A stretch of 64,000 nt of DNA, taken from Thalassoroseus pseudoceratinae (GTDB taxonomy: Bacteria > Planctomycetota > Planctomycetia > Planctomycetales > Planctomycetaceae). Position 1 is the stretch's first letter, and every line of letters starts with the position of its first letter. The position numbers and the translations under genes were made by a program. The notes under the pieces are model-generated. The model did not search any database. It saw nothing but the letters and a program-made list of their open reading frames with translations, and was not told the origin of the DNA. The stretch spans positions 434,001 to 498,000 of the forward strand of contig NZ_JAALXT010000005.1 in NCBI RefSeq assembly GCF_011634775.1, given 5' to 3'. Shown one piece after another: positions 9,137-18,340 of this stretch.

Positions 9137-9886
9137 TCACCGATGACAAGCCGAGCAGTGGGTTTTGGGATGCTCTTTATGAATTCCGTAACGTTCCAAC
9201 AAACCGTCTGCGATCGCCGCCATATCACCCGCACGATCATCGTCGGCGGCGACCTCAGGAAACTCACGCTTGAGATACTCCTGAAAATCATCGCTCTCCG
9301 AAAGCTCTTCACGCGAACGAAGCGTGAACAGAAACTCTCGCGGACGAATATTCTTCTCCGGGTTGCGGTGGCACTCCAAGCACCACTCCATATGCAGCGT
9401 ATTCTCACGCCACATCAACGGCATCTTATCGACTTCCCCGTGACAACTCACACAGCCAATCCCCTTCGCGAGGTGAATACTGTGATTGAAGTAGGCATAA
9501 TCCGGGACGTCGTGAACCCGAGTCCAACGCAACGGTTTCTCCTCCGTTGTGTTCGCACTCCGGAAACTCTCAACGACGGGCACGAACATTGACTCATCGC
9601 GATACAATTGCGAATGACAGTTCATACACGTTGCCGTCGGTGGCACATTGGCAAAAGACGAATCTTCCACACTCGTGTGACAATAACGACAGTCAATCCC
9701 GATGTCGCCCACATGGTGAGCATGACTAAACGGAACCGGTTGAGTTTGGATAACGTCTTCTTCGGTCGAATATGGCGAACGATAGAACGCGTAGAGCACG
9801 TAAAAAATCGCTGCGACAATAAACGCCGAACCAAAGATGCTCACCCGTGAAATCGTGTTGAAACTCGGATGAAAAACTTGCGGCAT
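9137..9886 (-). CDS. actA: Alternative complex III subunit ActA, pentahaem cytochrome c
   Basis: A 249-residue cytochrome c with one N-terminal membrane helix (about residues 15-33) and five CXXCH haem motifs: C66-H70, C87-H91, C145-H149, C169-H173 and C244-H248. The last one ends one residue before the stop codon, which is unusual but agrees with the five-haem ActA family. It is the first gene of the operon. A purine-rich ribosome site (GGAGAAGG) lies just upstream of the ATG at 9886. The promoter must lie between 9887 and about 10200, but no convincing consensus was seen. Confidence 0.93.
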   Translation of the reverse strand: MPQVFHPSFNTISRVSIFGSAFIVAAIFYVLYAFYRSPYSTEEDVIQTQPVPFSHAHHVGDIGIDCRYCHTSVEDSSFANVPPTATCMNCHSQLYRDESMFVPVVESFRSANTTEEKPLRWTRVHDVPDYAYFNHSIHLAKGIGCVSCHGEVDKMPLMWRENTLHMEWCLECHRNPEKNIRPREFLFTLRSREELSESDDFQEYLKREFPEVAADDDRAGDMAAIADGLLERYGIHKEHPKTHCSACHR

Positions 9887-10202
9887 CCGCCTTCTCCGTG
9901 AGGCTTCCCATTAACGTGGGGACAAATCGTCAGACTGAGTTCCGCTGGAACACAGGTGAGTATAGGAATCCCTCGTCGGAATACCATATGAAGGAGCGTC
10001 GAACCCGGCACTTTCCCGGAAAAACTCTCAGTCAAGATCGGTACGGCTGTGAAATCCACTGTACGAGCCTGTCGTTTTCTCAGTCCGGCCAGTTCCAGTT
10101 TTTCAGGAATGAGAATTTTCAATTGGCACACTCGATGCAACGTGAATTCCGTTACAATTCAAACACGCCTGCTTGCCGAAACGACTTAATGGGATGCAAC
10201 TG
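9887..10202. other. Divergent intergenic region between actA and the HEAT/prenyltransferase-fold gene
   Basis: These 316 bases must hold the promoters for the leftward act operon and the rightward gene. A TACAAT box at 10153-10158 could serve as a -10 element for the rightward gene, with TTGGCA at 10123-10128, but the 24-base spacing is too long for a normal sigma-70 promoter. No open reading frame with plausible protein character and no clear hairpin were seen. Confidence 0.4.
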
Positions 10203-11939
10203 ATGAACTGCTCTCGCCTACTACTCGCACTTACACTTCTCAGCAGCCCGCTCGGCGGCAGCTTGGTAACGGCAGCCGAACTTAGCCCCCAGGTGCAACA
10301 AGCAGTCGACCGCGGACTCAAGTTTATTCTTGGAAAAGTCAGCGGTGCTTCCCCAGGTCAAGACACCATCGGCGCATACGCCGCCTTGAAGGCCGGAGCC
10401 AAACCGGATCACCCCGCGATCGCAAAAGTGACCCAGAAAGTCACTGCCGCCGTGCAAGGCACCCGCTACCAACCGCGGAACACATCCCACAACTACACCA
10501 CCGGCGTCGACTTGATGTTCCTCGAAGCGGTGGACGCCAAGAAATACAAGACAGAAATCGAAGCCATTGCTCGCCACTTGCTCTCGACTCAGTTACGACT
10601 TGGAGCGTGGCACTATTTAAGCAGCAGCGGTGGCAACGGCGACACCAGCCAAACCCAATACGCACTGCTCGGACTCTGGGCCGCCAAACGCGCAGGATCA
10701 AAAATTCCGTTGCACGTCTGGGACCGTGCAGCCACTTGGCATATCGTCACACAATGCCGCGACGGCAGCTTCGCTTATCACCCCAACCCGAACGGCAACA
10801 ACAATGGCGGGACGCTCGCACTAACGGTCAACGGAATCAGCAGCCTGATCATTTGTCGTATGCAACTCTACCCGAACGCCGGCGAGATCGGTTCGGGACG
10901 CGGTGGCACACCAGCCGGACAGGAAAACCAAGAAGACAAAGCAGATTCCAAGAAATTTGGATTCCTCGAGCAAGTGGACATCGACGAAGCAGAGTCCGAA
11001 CGAGAAAAAGAAGCCGAGCCGGATGGCCCCGTCCGCACATCACTGGCACGCATCGACGCCGCGATCGAGCGAGCTTTGTCTTGGGTCAATCGCGCTTATC
11101 TCTCGCCACGCCCACCGGAATGGCCGATGTACTACATTTACGGCCTCGAACGGATGGCCGCCTTCGCGAACATCGAAACAATCGCGGGACGCAACTGGTA
11201 CGACGACGGCACCAACACACTCCTGAGGCTGCAACGCAAAGACGGCGGCTGGCCAGGACAATCCAGCGATCCCGCCACAACAGGCTTCGGGCTACTGTTC
11301 CTTACACGGGCAACCGCCAAACTGCTCGGCCGAAAAGTGATCACGCCACAAAGCGTGGGCTCGGGACTGCTCATTGGCGGACGCGGACTACCGGACAATC
11401 TTGGCCGCGCGGAAATTGAAGACGGCAAAGTCAAACAGCAGAAAGTCGTCGGACCGCTCGACGAATTGCTGGCAGAGCTGGAAAAACTCGACACCGCAAA
11501 CGTCGCCTCCGCGCAGGCCGCGGTCGTCGACCAAATCAAGATCGGCAACAAAGAAGACCTTGTCGGCCAAACGGAGAAGCTCATCAAACTTGCAGATGAT
11601 CCGCGACCAGAAGTCCGCCGCACCGCGATTTGGGCCATCGGACAGACGGCGGACATGGGGTTGGCCCGCCTACTCATTGAAGCCTTAGATGATGAGAACC
11701 TGGATATTCTCGTCGAAACTCAAGCAGCGTTGCGAACCCTGAGCCGACTACCACGTGGCCAGAACCTGCCCAACTCCCCCTGGAATAACCTTGCCGCCGA
11801 CGCCACCAAAGCCGAACGCACGGAGTCACTGAAGAACTGGAAACAAAGACTCCGCGATCGTTGGCGACGCTGGTACATCCGCACGCGTCCTTATGACCAA
11901 CGCAGCGATCTCTTCCTCGAAGTCCGCTCGAAAGACTAG
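10203..11939 (+). CDS. Secreted prenyltransferase/squalene-cyclase-fold protein with C-terminal HEAT repeats
   Basis: About 578 residues. A signal peptide (MNCSRLLLALTLLSSPLGGS) ends near residue 25. Residues about 30-420 contain repeats of the alpha-alpha toroid type seen in squalene cyclases and prenyltransferase beta subunits: LRLGAWHYLSSSG, CRDGSFAYHPNPNG, LQRKDGGWPGQSSDPATTGFG. Residues about 450-540 contain HEAT repeats (DPRPEVRRTAIWAIGQTAD, LIEALDDENLDILVETQAAL). No cyclase DXDD-type acid motif was found, so enzymatic activity is doubtful; a scaffold or binding role is more likely. Possible starts are ATG 10203 or 10194; a TTG at 10173 is less likely. Such secreted toroid proteins are common in planctomycetes, and their function is unknown. 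Confidence 0.75.
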   Translation: MNCSRLLLALTLLSSPLGGSLVTAAELSPQVQQAVDRGLKFILGKVSGASPGQDTIGAYAALKAGAKPDHPAIAKVTQKVTAAVQGTRYQPRNTSHNYTTGVDLMFLEAVDAKKYKTEIEAIARHLLSTQLRLGAWHYLSSSGGNGDTSQTQYALLGLWAAKRAGSKIPLHVWDRAATWHIVTQCRDGSFAYHPNPNGNNNGGTLALTVNGISSLIICRMQLYPNAGEIGSGRGGTPAGQENQEDKADSKKFGFLEQVDIDEAESEREKEAEPDGPVRTSLARIDAAIERALSWVNRAYLSPRPPEWPMYYIYGLERMAAFANIETIAGRNWYDDGTNTLLRLQRKDGGWPGQSSDPATTGFGLLFLTRATAKLLGRKVITPQSVGSGLLIGGRGLPDNLGRAEIEDGKVKQQKVVGPLDELLAELEKLDTANVASAQAAVVDQIKIGNKEDLVGQTEKLIKLADDPRPEVRRTAIWAIGQTADMGLARLLIEALDDENLDILVETQAALRTLSRLPRGQNLPNSPWNNLAADATKAERTESLKNWKQRLRDRWRRWYIRTRPYDQRSDLFLEVRSKD

Positions 11940-12038
11940 ACCGCAAATACGACTTTTATTTCCATGGCAAACAACGAACGGCCGTTGTTACCGCACACCC
12001 AAGCAACAGAACCCGCTCGAAGCCCTACGAGAACACGT

Positions 12039-12989
12039 CTAGTCTCGCGACCCCAGTGTCACCGAAAGCTCCAATACATCTTCCTCCCGCTGCACAACCA
12101 TGGACAGCACATCGCCTGGGGAGTGCTCCGCGACCAGATTGGCGACATCTCGAAAACTGCTAGCAGAGACTCCGCCCACATTCAAAATGTAGTCGCGAGG
12201 TTCCAAGCCCGCCTTCTCAGCCCCACCACCCGGAACGACGGCCACCACCAAGAATCCATTCGATTGCTCGACGCCCTCGACTCCCATGGTGGCATTCCCA
12301 CGACGGACCACGGCCACATCAGGCCGCTCTTCCTGCAACTTCGCAATCGCGTCCGGCGAAACGCTCGTATCGGGCGTCACCTCAATGACCTGCAGCCCCG
12401 GTATATCGAGAACATGCTCTAAGCCATCTTCACCGCCACGCCAATTCGCATCCAACACCGCAGTCGTGGCTCGGCGGAAATCACTCTCTAGCGAACCACC
12501 CCATTGCGATGGATCGATTCGCACGGACCCGCCCAGTTCCTCAAACCGAGCCGCACACCGATCCAAACGCAACTTCCGACTCTGACTCCACGAGGCCAAC
12601 GTCAACGCGGTCACATCGGCATCGGGCGAATTCTGCAATTGATCGAGAGCTTGCTCGGCGACCGTGTAGTACTCGGGACGCGACGAACGGTAAAACTCAT
12701 GGAGCACCAGGAGAACAGATTCCGCCTGAAGACTGCTGCCATGCAATGCGGTTTCTACGAGTAGCGGACACATCTCCGGCCCAGCTTCCAAGAACCGTTT
12801 GATTGCTTCTTCTCGAACCCCTTGATACTCACTTCCCAATGCTTGAGCCCATTCAGATGGCTCGTCGCCGACAAGTTCGTTCACAGGTGGCGCGGAAACA
12901 ATAATCGCCACACCGACCAGCCCTAACCACAGCAACGCCATGGTGATAGGCCGAATGGTAGCAATAATCCACGTAGCAACAGTTCGCAT
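12039..12989 (-). CDS. Membrane-anchored PDZ-domain protein
   Basis: A 316-residue protein. An N-terminal hydrophobic helix (about residues 12-33) anchors it with the rest outside the cytoplasm. Residues 40-140 look like short HEAT-type helices (REEAIKRFLEAGPEMCPLL, AESVLLVLHEF). Residues about 190-225 resemble a leucine-rich segment (LDIPGLQVIEVTPDTSVSP). The C-terminal 75 residues form a PDZ domain (VVAVVPGGGAEKAGLEPRDYILNVGG in outline). There is no protease triad, so it is not a DegP/HtrA enzyme; PDZ domains usually bind C-termini of envelope proteins. A GGGAGG ribosome site lies about 9 bases before the ATG. It converges with the upstream toroid gene. Confidence 0.7.
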   Translation of the reverse strand: MRTVATWIIATIRPITMALLWLGLVGVAIIVSAPPVNELVGDEPSEWAQALGSEYQGVREEAIKRFLEAGPEMCPLLVETALHGSSLQAESVLLVLHEFYRSSRPEYYTVAEQALDQLQNSPDADVTALTLASWSQSRKLRLDRCAARFEELGGSVRIDPSQWGGSLESDFRRATTAVLDANWRGGEDGLEHVLDIPGLQVIEVTPDTSVSPDAIAKLQEERPDVAVVRRGNATMGVEGVEQSNGFLVVAVVPGGGAEKAGLEPRDYILNVGGVSASSFRDVANLVAEHSPGDVLSMVVQREEDVLELSVTLGSRD

Positions 12990-13243
12990 TTCGACACGCC
13001 TCCCGCCGGAATCGGCAAAGGAAAAGGGGAGATTGTCAATTGTGAGCCGAGCAACCCGATTGAGCGCATGCCGACTCTAGATCGAAACCGATCTTCCATG
13101 CAGGTGCGAGCGTAAAACCACGTATGATCGCGAGAAACCACGCACACTACACGACATCATGAATCAATGTCGTCTGCGAGGCTGACAAGCAACCCAAGCA
13201 CGGACCGAGAACGATCCAGCTGAGATTACAACCCGACCGGGCA

Positions 13244-14668
13244 TCAACTTCGCGGTACTGTCATTTTGAATGGGTCAAGAGCGTCTGCAAGAACATCATC
13301 GGGAAGAATTCCTTGTTCCTGACACAACTCTCGAATGGTTTTTCCACTTTTAAACGCTTCTTTGGCAAGCGCGGCCGCTTTTTCGTAACCGATGTGCGGG
13401 TTGAGACTCGTTACCATCGACAAACTCTTCTCAACCGCTGCCTCACAAGCCTCTTCGTTCGGTTCCAGCTGCTCGATGCACAAATCACGAAAGGCCTTTA
13501 CTGCCCCTGAGAGGATCGTCACGCTCTCCAAGACCGTCTGCCCCATCATCGGCATCATGATATTCAATTGGAAGTTGCCACCGGCAGCACCGGCGACCGT
13601 GATCGCTTCATCAAGCCCCATCACCCGGGCAGCAACCTGCATCAGGCTTTCACACATTACCGGATTGACTTTCCCCGGCATAATGGAGCTGCCTGGCTGA
13701 AGATCCGGAATTTTCACCTCATAGAAGCCACACCGAGGCCCAGATCCGAGCCAGCGGACATTATTCGCCAGATTGAACATCGTCACGGCGACAGCTTTCA
13801 ACTGGCCATGACACTCAACCAGTCCGTCACGCTGCGCATTCGCTTCGAAATGATCACTGGCTTCGACAAAAGGAACGCCGGTTTCATCGGCGAGCACCTT
13901 GGAAACTCGATCACCGAACTCGGGATGAGTGTTGATCCCAGACCCAACCGCCGTCCCACCAACGGGCAGTTCAAGAATCGCCTGACACGCCTTCTCGGCT
14001 CGGGTAATCGACAATTCAACCTGTCGAGCAAAACCACCGAACTCTTGGCCTAATCGCAACGGAGTCGCATCCGCGAGGTGCGTTCGCCCGATCTTGATGA
14101 TCCGATCCCAGGCTTGAGCCTTATTGCTCAACTCTTCGTGCAACGCCTTCAACGCCGGCACGAGCCGTTTCGTGATCGCCGTCCCGACGGCCACATGGAT
14201 CGCTGTGGGGAACGTATCGTTGGTGCTTTGCCCCATGTTGACGTGGTCGTTCGGATGCACGCTCTTCGCCGGCGCGAATCGATCTTCGCCAAGCAATTCG
14301 ACCGCACGATTCGAGATCACCTCGTTGCAATTCATATTGCTCGACGTGCCGGAACCCGTTTGATACACGTCAATTGGGAACTGATCATCCCATTTCCCGA
14401 CCGACACTTCCCGAGCGGCATCCAACATGGCGGCGACTTGCTCATCCGACAGGGGATTCTTCCCGGTACCGGTGAGTTTACCGAGATCGCGGTTGGCAAT
14501 CCCACAAGCGAACTTGACCAATCCCATCGCTCGAATCAGTTCCGACGGCAATGTTTGCCCGGAAACGGGAAAGTTCTGCACAGCCCGCTGTGTTTGGGCG
14601 CCGTAATATGCTTCGGCGGGGACTTTCACCTGACCCATCGAATCCTGTTCGATGCGGAACTCGCTCAT
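13244..14668 (-). CDS. fumC: Fumarate hydratase class II
   Basis: A 474-residue enzyme of the aspartase/fumarase superfamily, converting fumarate and water to L-malate in the TCA cycle in the cytosol. The family signature GSSIMPGKVN is at residues 326-335. The catalytic-base segment GRTHLAD is at 194-200, and TGSGTSSNMNCNEV and HPNDHVNMGQSTND form the substrate-binding loops. Length matches other class II fumarases, which need no iron-sulfur cluster. It stands alone on the minus strand with flanks of about 250 and 180 bases, so it is probably transcribed by itself. Confidence 0.95.
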   Translation of the reverse strand: MSEFRIEQDSMGQVKVPAEAYYGAQTQRAVQNFPVSGQTLPSELIRAMGLVKFACGIANRDLGKLTGTGKNPLSDEQVAAMLDAAREVSVGKWDDQFPIDVYQTGSGTSSNMNCNEVISNRAVELLGEDRFAPAKSVHPNDHVNMGQSTNDTFPTAIHVAVGTAITKRLVPALKALHEELSNKAQAWDRIIKIGRTHLADATPLRLGQEFGGFARQVELSITRAEKACQAILELPVGGTAVGSGINTHPEFGDRVSKVLADETGVPFVEASDHFEANAQRDGLVECHGQLKAVAVTMFNLANNVRWLGSGPRCGFYEVKIPDLQPGSSIMPGKVNPVMCESLMQVAARVMGLDEAITVAGAAGGNFQLNIMMPMMGQTVLESVTILSGAVKAFRDLCIEQLEPNEEACEAAVEKSLSMVTSLNPHIGYEKAAALAKEAFKSGKTIRELCQEQGILPDDVLADALDPFKMTVPRS

Positions 14669-14852
14669 GGGAATCGACTCTAAGGGGTTTTAATCCCGGC
14701 TGATCCAAGTTGGAAAACCGAGTGTTTTTGGGCAAGAAAGTGTGAACACAGTGTTAGTAACAACAGTTCAACCAATGGTAATGAGTTCTTGACGCAACAC
14801 AATCCTGCGAGTTTTAAATTTTCGGCGAAAAGTGGGGATTTGAATCAGTAAG

Positions 14853-15116
14853 TCACGTCAATGCTCGGACATTGTCAGCGGTTGGACTCACGGAAATCTC
14901 AAAACGGGCCGCGTCGACGTCTCCCAAACGACAAACCCGACTCAACGCCAACTGCTTGGCGTCAAAGCTACTCACCACACCACTGACCAACACACAACCA
15001 CTCCCAACTTCAACATCCAAAGTACTAAGCTCCGGGTGTCCATCACATTGCAGCGATCGAAGAACTTGACGACGCAACATCTGTCCGTCAAGTTGGTTAC
15101 CACGTGGGACCGACAT
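14853..15116 (-). CDS. Small BON-domain-like protein
   Basis: About 87 residues starting MSVPRGNQLDGQ. The core pattern is QVLRSLQC...LSTLDVEVGSGCVLVSGVVSSFDAKQLAL...LGDVDAARFEISV in outline. This alternation of helix, beta strand (VxVxxGxVxLxGxV) and helix is the BON fold, which binds phospholipids or proteins. There is no signal peptide. An earlier ATG at 15191 would add 25 residues without family character; the ATG at 15116 has a weak GGGATGAAA ribosome site. The last four coding codons end near the edge of the 184-base gap before fumC. Function unknown. Confidence 0.6.
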   Translation of the reverse strand: MSVPRGNQLDGQMLRRQVLRSLQCDGHPELSTLDVEVGSGCVLVSGVVSSFDAKQLALSRVCRLGDVDAARFEISVSPTADNVRALT

Positions 15117-15314
15117 CGTTTCATCCCAAAGAAAGCGTATGGGAATGCCAGACCGCTGAGGGTCATGACACGAATTGTGATTTGTTATCAAATGTAGTGC
15201 CGTTCGAACCTTTCCATGAAAATAGGATGGGATTTCCTACCACGACCGATGCACACGGTTCGCCGACCGGAGATTGTACCGTACCTGTCAAGACCCGTCT
15301 CGTATTTTTTGATT

Positions 15315-15340
15315 GAAAAGCAATATGTTCGCTGCTTTTC
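15315..15340. repeat. Inverted repeat, GAAAAGCA / TGCTTTTC
   Basis: Perfect 8-base arms at 15315-15322 and 15333-15340 with a 10-base loop. There is no T-run on the correct side for a terminator on either strand. It could be a protein-binding site for one of the divergent promoters. Confidence 0.45.
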
Positions 15341-15450
15341 CAAACGGCCAACAACTGGTATGATGTTGACCAAAGCTTCACCAAAAGGGAGCCATATCCC
15401 TGTAATTGTCAGGGGAATGGGTGCCCAAGTTTTCTTATCAGGCACAAACC

Positions 15451-15476
15451 AACCGGTTTCACATCACTAACCGGTT
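15451..15476. promoter_or_regulatory. Two AACCGGTT palindromes, possible operator
   Basis: Identical 8-base palindromes at 15451-15458 and 15469-15476, 18 bases start to start, about 75 bases upstream of the response-regulator start. Paired dyads at this spacing can be dimer-binding sites on one face of DNA. This is inference from symmetry alone. Confidence 0.35.
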
Positions 15477-15547
15477 GTCAAGAGAATGAGTTCTTTCGAT
15501 TCACTGGGGCTTCACCGAACGCAACTCATTACAGAAACTTCGAGTAT

Positions 15548-16264
15548 ATGGGAATGACCACGCGATCGAGTTCTTTGGATTCTTCACAGCCATCCGTTTC
15601 CCGAGTGCTGATCGTTGATGATCACGAGATTGTCCGGCAAGGATACCGACAAATCTTGGGCAACGATCCCAGTTTAGAAATTTGTGGCGAAGCGGCCACG
15701 GAAATGGAAGCCACTCAGAAAATCACCCAACTCAACCCGGACTTAGTCGTGGTTGATATCTCGCTACGCAATGGTCACGGGCTGGAAATCTGCAAGCAAA
15801 TCCGGGCATGGAACGAGCAATCCGATGCGAGTTCGCCATCGCCGATGAAGTCGCTCGTCGTTTCCGCCCACGACGATGAACTCTACGCCGAACGGGCTCT
15901 GCATGCGGGTGCATCGGGATACCTCAACAAAGGTGAGACCGGTGAACGACTCGTGGAAGCGATTCACCGAGTCTTGGAAGGGAAAATCTTCCTTAGCCCC
16001 AAGATGACCGAACGCATCCTGAATCGGCTCATTGCCGGCCAACAGGATGAGTATCAATCCCCAATGGATACACTGACCGACCGGGAGCTGGCGGTTTTTG
16101 AATTGATCGGCAAAGGGTTGACGACGAAAGAAGTCGCCAGCGACCTGGAACTCAGTCCGAAGACGGTCGAGAGTTATCGGGAGAAGATCAAAGAGAAGCT
16201 CAACCTTCCCAATGCTAACCGCTTAGTGCGAGCCGCCGTTCAATATGTGCTCGAAGACGCATAA
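15548..16264 (+). CDS. NarL/FixJ-family response regulator
   Basis: A 238-residue DNA-binding response regulator. The receiver domain (residues 18-140) has the acidic pair Asp24-Asp25, phosphoacceptor Asp70 (VVVDISLRNG) and conserved Lys128 (GYLNKGE). The C-terminal LuxR-type helix-turn-helix covers residues about 175-235 (LTDRELAVFELIGKGLTTKEVA, SPKTVESYREKIKEKL). No sensor kinase lies nearby, so it is an orphan whose partner must be encoded elsewhere. An alternative ATG lies two codons downstream at 15554. The paired AACCGGTT palindromes upstream may be an autoregulatory site. Targets unknown. Confidence 0.9.
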   Translation: MGMTTRSSSLDSSQPSVSRVLIVDDHEIVRQGYRQILGNDPSLEICGEAATEMEATQKITQLNPDLVVVDISLRNGHGLEICKQIRAWNEQSDASSPSPMKSLVVSAHDDELYAERALHAGASGYLNKGETGERLVEAIHRVLEGKIFLSPKMTERILNRLIAGQQDEYQSPMDTLTDRELAVFELIGKGLTTKEVASDLELSPKTVESYREKIKEKLNLPNANRLVRAAVQYVLEDA

Positions 16265-16389
16265 CCGATTGATGCAACCGCACGCTCGCGTGTGTTCTAC
16301 ATAACGCTAATGATGCGGAGACTTGTTGGACCTCATAGAGACCGGTAGGGTGACATTCCCACACCGAAAGTCTTTTGAAGGACCCATCA

Positions 16390-17772
16390 ATGCTTCGATT
16401 TGCGTTTGTCACGATCGCAGTCCTGTCCGGTTTCGGCAGGGTCGTCTTCGGAGCCGACCCCATCAATACCAGAACGGACACTCGCCCGAATGTCATTGTG
16501 ATTCTGACCGACGACCAAGGCACACTCGATGCTGGTTGTTATGGAGCCACAGACCTACAAACGCCGAGCATTGATCGGCTCGCCAAACGCGGGGTGCGAT
16601 TCACCCAGTTCTATGCAGCTGCTCCTGTATGTTCGCCGAGTCGCGCTGGATTGCTAACCGGTCGCTATCCGATTCTCGCCGGAATGCCAGGAAACGCCGG
16701 CGGGCCTCCTAACGAAGGCGTCAACGAACTGTCCGATATGGAAACGCCGAAAAGCGTCTGGGCGAAACAAACCACGATGGCGGAAATGTTCCATGCCGCT
16801 GGTTATGCGACTGCTCATATCGGCAAATGGCATTTGAACATTCGCAACGGTGAGCGTCCGCTCGACCAGGGTTTTGACTACTCGTTCGGACACATGGGCG
16901 GTTGCATCGACAACTTCACTCACTTCTTCTACTGGAGCGGCCCGAATCGGCATGATCTCTGGCGAAACAATGAACGCATTCGGGAACCGGGACAGTTCTT
17001 CCCAGACATGATGGTCACAGAAGCGTCGGAGTTCATCAGCACGAATCGCGAAAAACCGTTCTTCATATACTTCGCGATGAACACGCCGCATTACCCGTAT
17101 CAGGGTGAACCGGAGTGGCTCGAGACCTACAAAGAGGTGCCATACCCCCGTAACTTATACAATGCGTTCGTTTCCACGTTGGATTCTCGCATCGGCCGAT
17201 TGTTGGATCACGTCGACAAACTCGGACTGACAAACGACACGATTATCGTGTTCCAATCCGATCATGGACACTCGACCGAATCACGTGCCCATAACGGCGG
17301 TGGCAACGCAGGACCGTATCGTGGTGCGAAATTCAGTTTGTTCGAAGGCGGTATTCGTGTGCCGGCAATCATTTCTTGGCCGGGCCATCTGCCCGAAGGC
17401 GAAGTTCGGAATCAACTCGCCCACAGTTGTGATTGGCTACCGACGGTCGCGGAACTGTGCGATGTGAGGACGCCTCAAAATATTGATGGCCAAAGTCTCG
17501 TGCCTGTCGTTGTGTCCGCCGAAGTAAGTACACCGCACGACACATTGCATTGGACGTTTGGTAACAGTTGGGCGGTCCGCCACGGCGACTGGAAACTCAT
17601 CGCCAACCCCCGCGACACCTCCAACAGGGGCCCACTCGGCAAAGAGGACAAACTCTTTCTCTCGAACGTCAATCAAGACAAGTCGGAGATGGAAAACCTT
17701 GCTCGGAAGAACCCGAACACGGTGAAAGAGCTGAAAGCCCTGCACGATGCCTGGAGCCAAACGAAAAAATAG
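16390..17772 (+). CDS. Secreted type I sulfatase
   Basis: A 460-residue arylsulfatase-family enzyme that hydrolyses sulfate esters, probably of marine polysaccharides. It begins with a signal peptide (MLRFAFVTIAVLSGFGRVVFG). Metal ligands Asp41-Asp42 lie in VILTDDQGT. The sulfatase signature VCSPSRAGLLTGRYP contains Cys81 (CXPSR), which formylglycine-generating enzyme must convert. Downstream metal/active-site segments include GKWHLN and FQSDHGHSTESR. The ATG at 16390 has GAAGGA 7 bases upstream, which decides it over the TTG at 16375. No formylglycine enzyme is in the window. The substrate cannot be predicted. Confidence 0.92.
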   Translation: MLRFAFVTIAVLSGFGRVVFGADPINTRTDTRPNVIVILTDDQGTLDAGCYGATDLQTPSIDRLAKRGVRFTQFYAAAPVCSPSRAGLLTGRYPILAGMPGNAGGPPNEGVNELSDMETPKSVWAKQTTMAEMFHAAGYATAHIGKWHLNIRNGERPLDQGFDYSFGHMGGCIDNFTHFFYWSGPNRHDLWRNNERIREPGQFFPDMMVTEASEFISTNREKPFFIYFAMNTPHYPYQGEPEWLETYKEVPYPRNLYNAFVSTLDSRIGRLLDHVDKLGLTNDTIIVFQSDHGHSTESRAHNGGGNAGPYRGAKFSLFEGGIRVPAIISWPGHLPEGEVRNQLAHSCDWLPTVAELCDVRTPQNIDGQSLVPVVVSAEVSTPHDTLHWTFGNSWAVRHGDWKLIANPRDTSNRGPLGKEDKLFLSNVNQDKSEMENLARKNPNTVKELKALHDAWSQTKK

Positions 17773-17787
17773 GGGCGAAATCGCCCC
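17764..17787 (-). terminator. Intrinsic terminator for the minus-strand lipoprotein gene
   Basis: On the minus strand GGGGCGATTTCGCCCC forms a 6-base GC-rich stem with a 4-base loop, followed by TATTTTTT. It lies 40 bases after the lipoprotein stop. Its T-tract overlaps the stop codon of the convergent sulfatase gene. Confidence 0.6.
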
Positions 17788-17826
17788 CAAGCAGGTTCGC
17801 TAGGTCGCTTGTGACCAAAGTGCCGA

Positions 17827-18282
17827 CTATCGTCGAACCTTCAAGTCAAAGTTATGGCTTCCATTATCACCATCTTTTTCCACCGTCGCTCCGATCGGAG
17901 TGTTGTATGGATCATTGAAGTGTTCCGGAAGTTGGTTGACGGCTCCGACATCGGTGGCCATTTCATCTTTCGGAACGGGTGAACCATCCGGCATCAGGAT
18001 TTGAGTAAACAAGACTCGATACTGACCGGGGGCTGTCCCGTCCCGACCCTGCCGGGTCTGCAATTGATAGGCTCCGGATGCATCGGTGGTCGCAAACCCT
18101 CCAGTACCAGGAGTCCCCTCAACTGGAAAAAAAGCGACGCTGATTCCTTCGGCCGGTTCTCCGTTGACAGTAATTTTTCCGGAGACCGGAACAACTTCGT
18201 AATCTTCTCCCGCACTACCCCCGCAGCCTGACATCATTACAGAAATGATGACAGCTACACCGAATCGGCCCAATTCAGACAT
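17827..18282 (-). CDS. Lipoprotein with a carboxypeptidase-regulatory/transthyretin-like domain
   Basis: A 151-residue secreted lipoprotein. The signal MSELGRFGVAVIISVMMSGC gives a lipid-modified Cys20, and GGSAGEDYEVVPVSG follows. The rest is a single beta-sandwich domain of the kind planctomycetes carry in many copies: VSGKITVNGEPAEGISVAF, TDASGAYQLQT, GTAPGQYRVLF. Function is unknown. It lies downstream of a DUF1559 gene, a very common planctomycete pairing, but a strong terminator separates the two, so it probably has its own promoter in the 133-base gap. It ends at its own terminator. Confidence 0.8.
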   Translation of the reverse strand: MSELGRFGVAVIISVMMSGCGGSAGEDYEVVPVSGKITVNGEPAEGISVAFFPVEGTPGTGGFATTDASGAYQLQTRQGRDGTAPGQYRVLFTQILMPDGSPVPKDEMATDVGAVNQLPEHFNDPYNTPIGATVEKDGDNGSHNFDLKVRR

Positions 18283-18340
18283 CTCAATTCGCTTTCAGTT
18301 TTTTCGACAGGGAACGCCAACCCAAAGAAACACAATCGCT

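Larger units (their letters stand above)
15117..15547. other. Divergent intergenic region with hairpin and paired palindromes
   Basis: A 431-base region between the BON protein and the response regulator. It holds an 8-base inverted repeat at 15315-15340 and two AACCGGTT palindromes at 15451-15476, listed separately. The reading frames seen here have no protein character. Promoters for both flanking genes should lie here, but no clear -35/-10 pair was recognised. Confidence 0.5.

Noticed and set aside
10607-11419. 270-residue frame inside the toroid/HEAT gene
   Set aside because: It is an alternative frame, extremely Arg/Thr/Gln rich; the signal-peptide-bearing frame is the real one.
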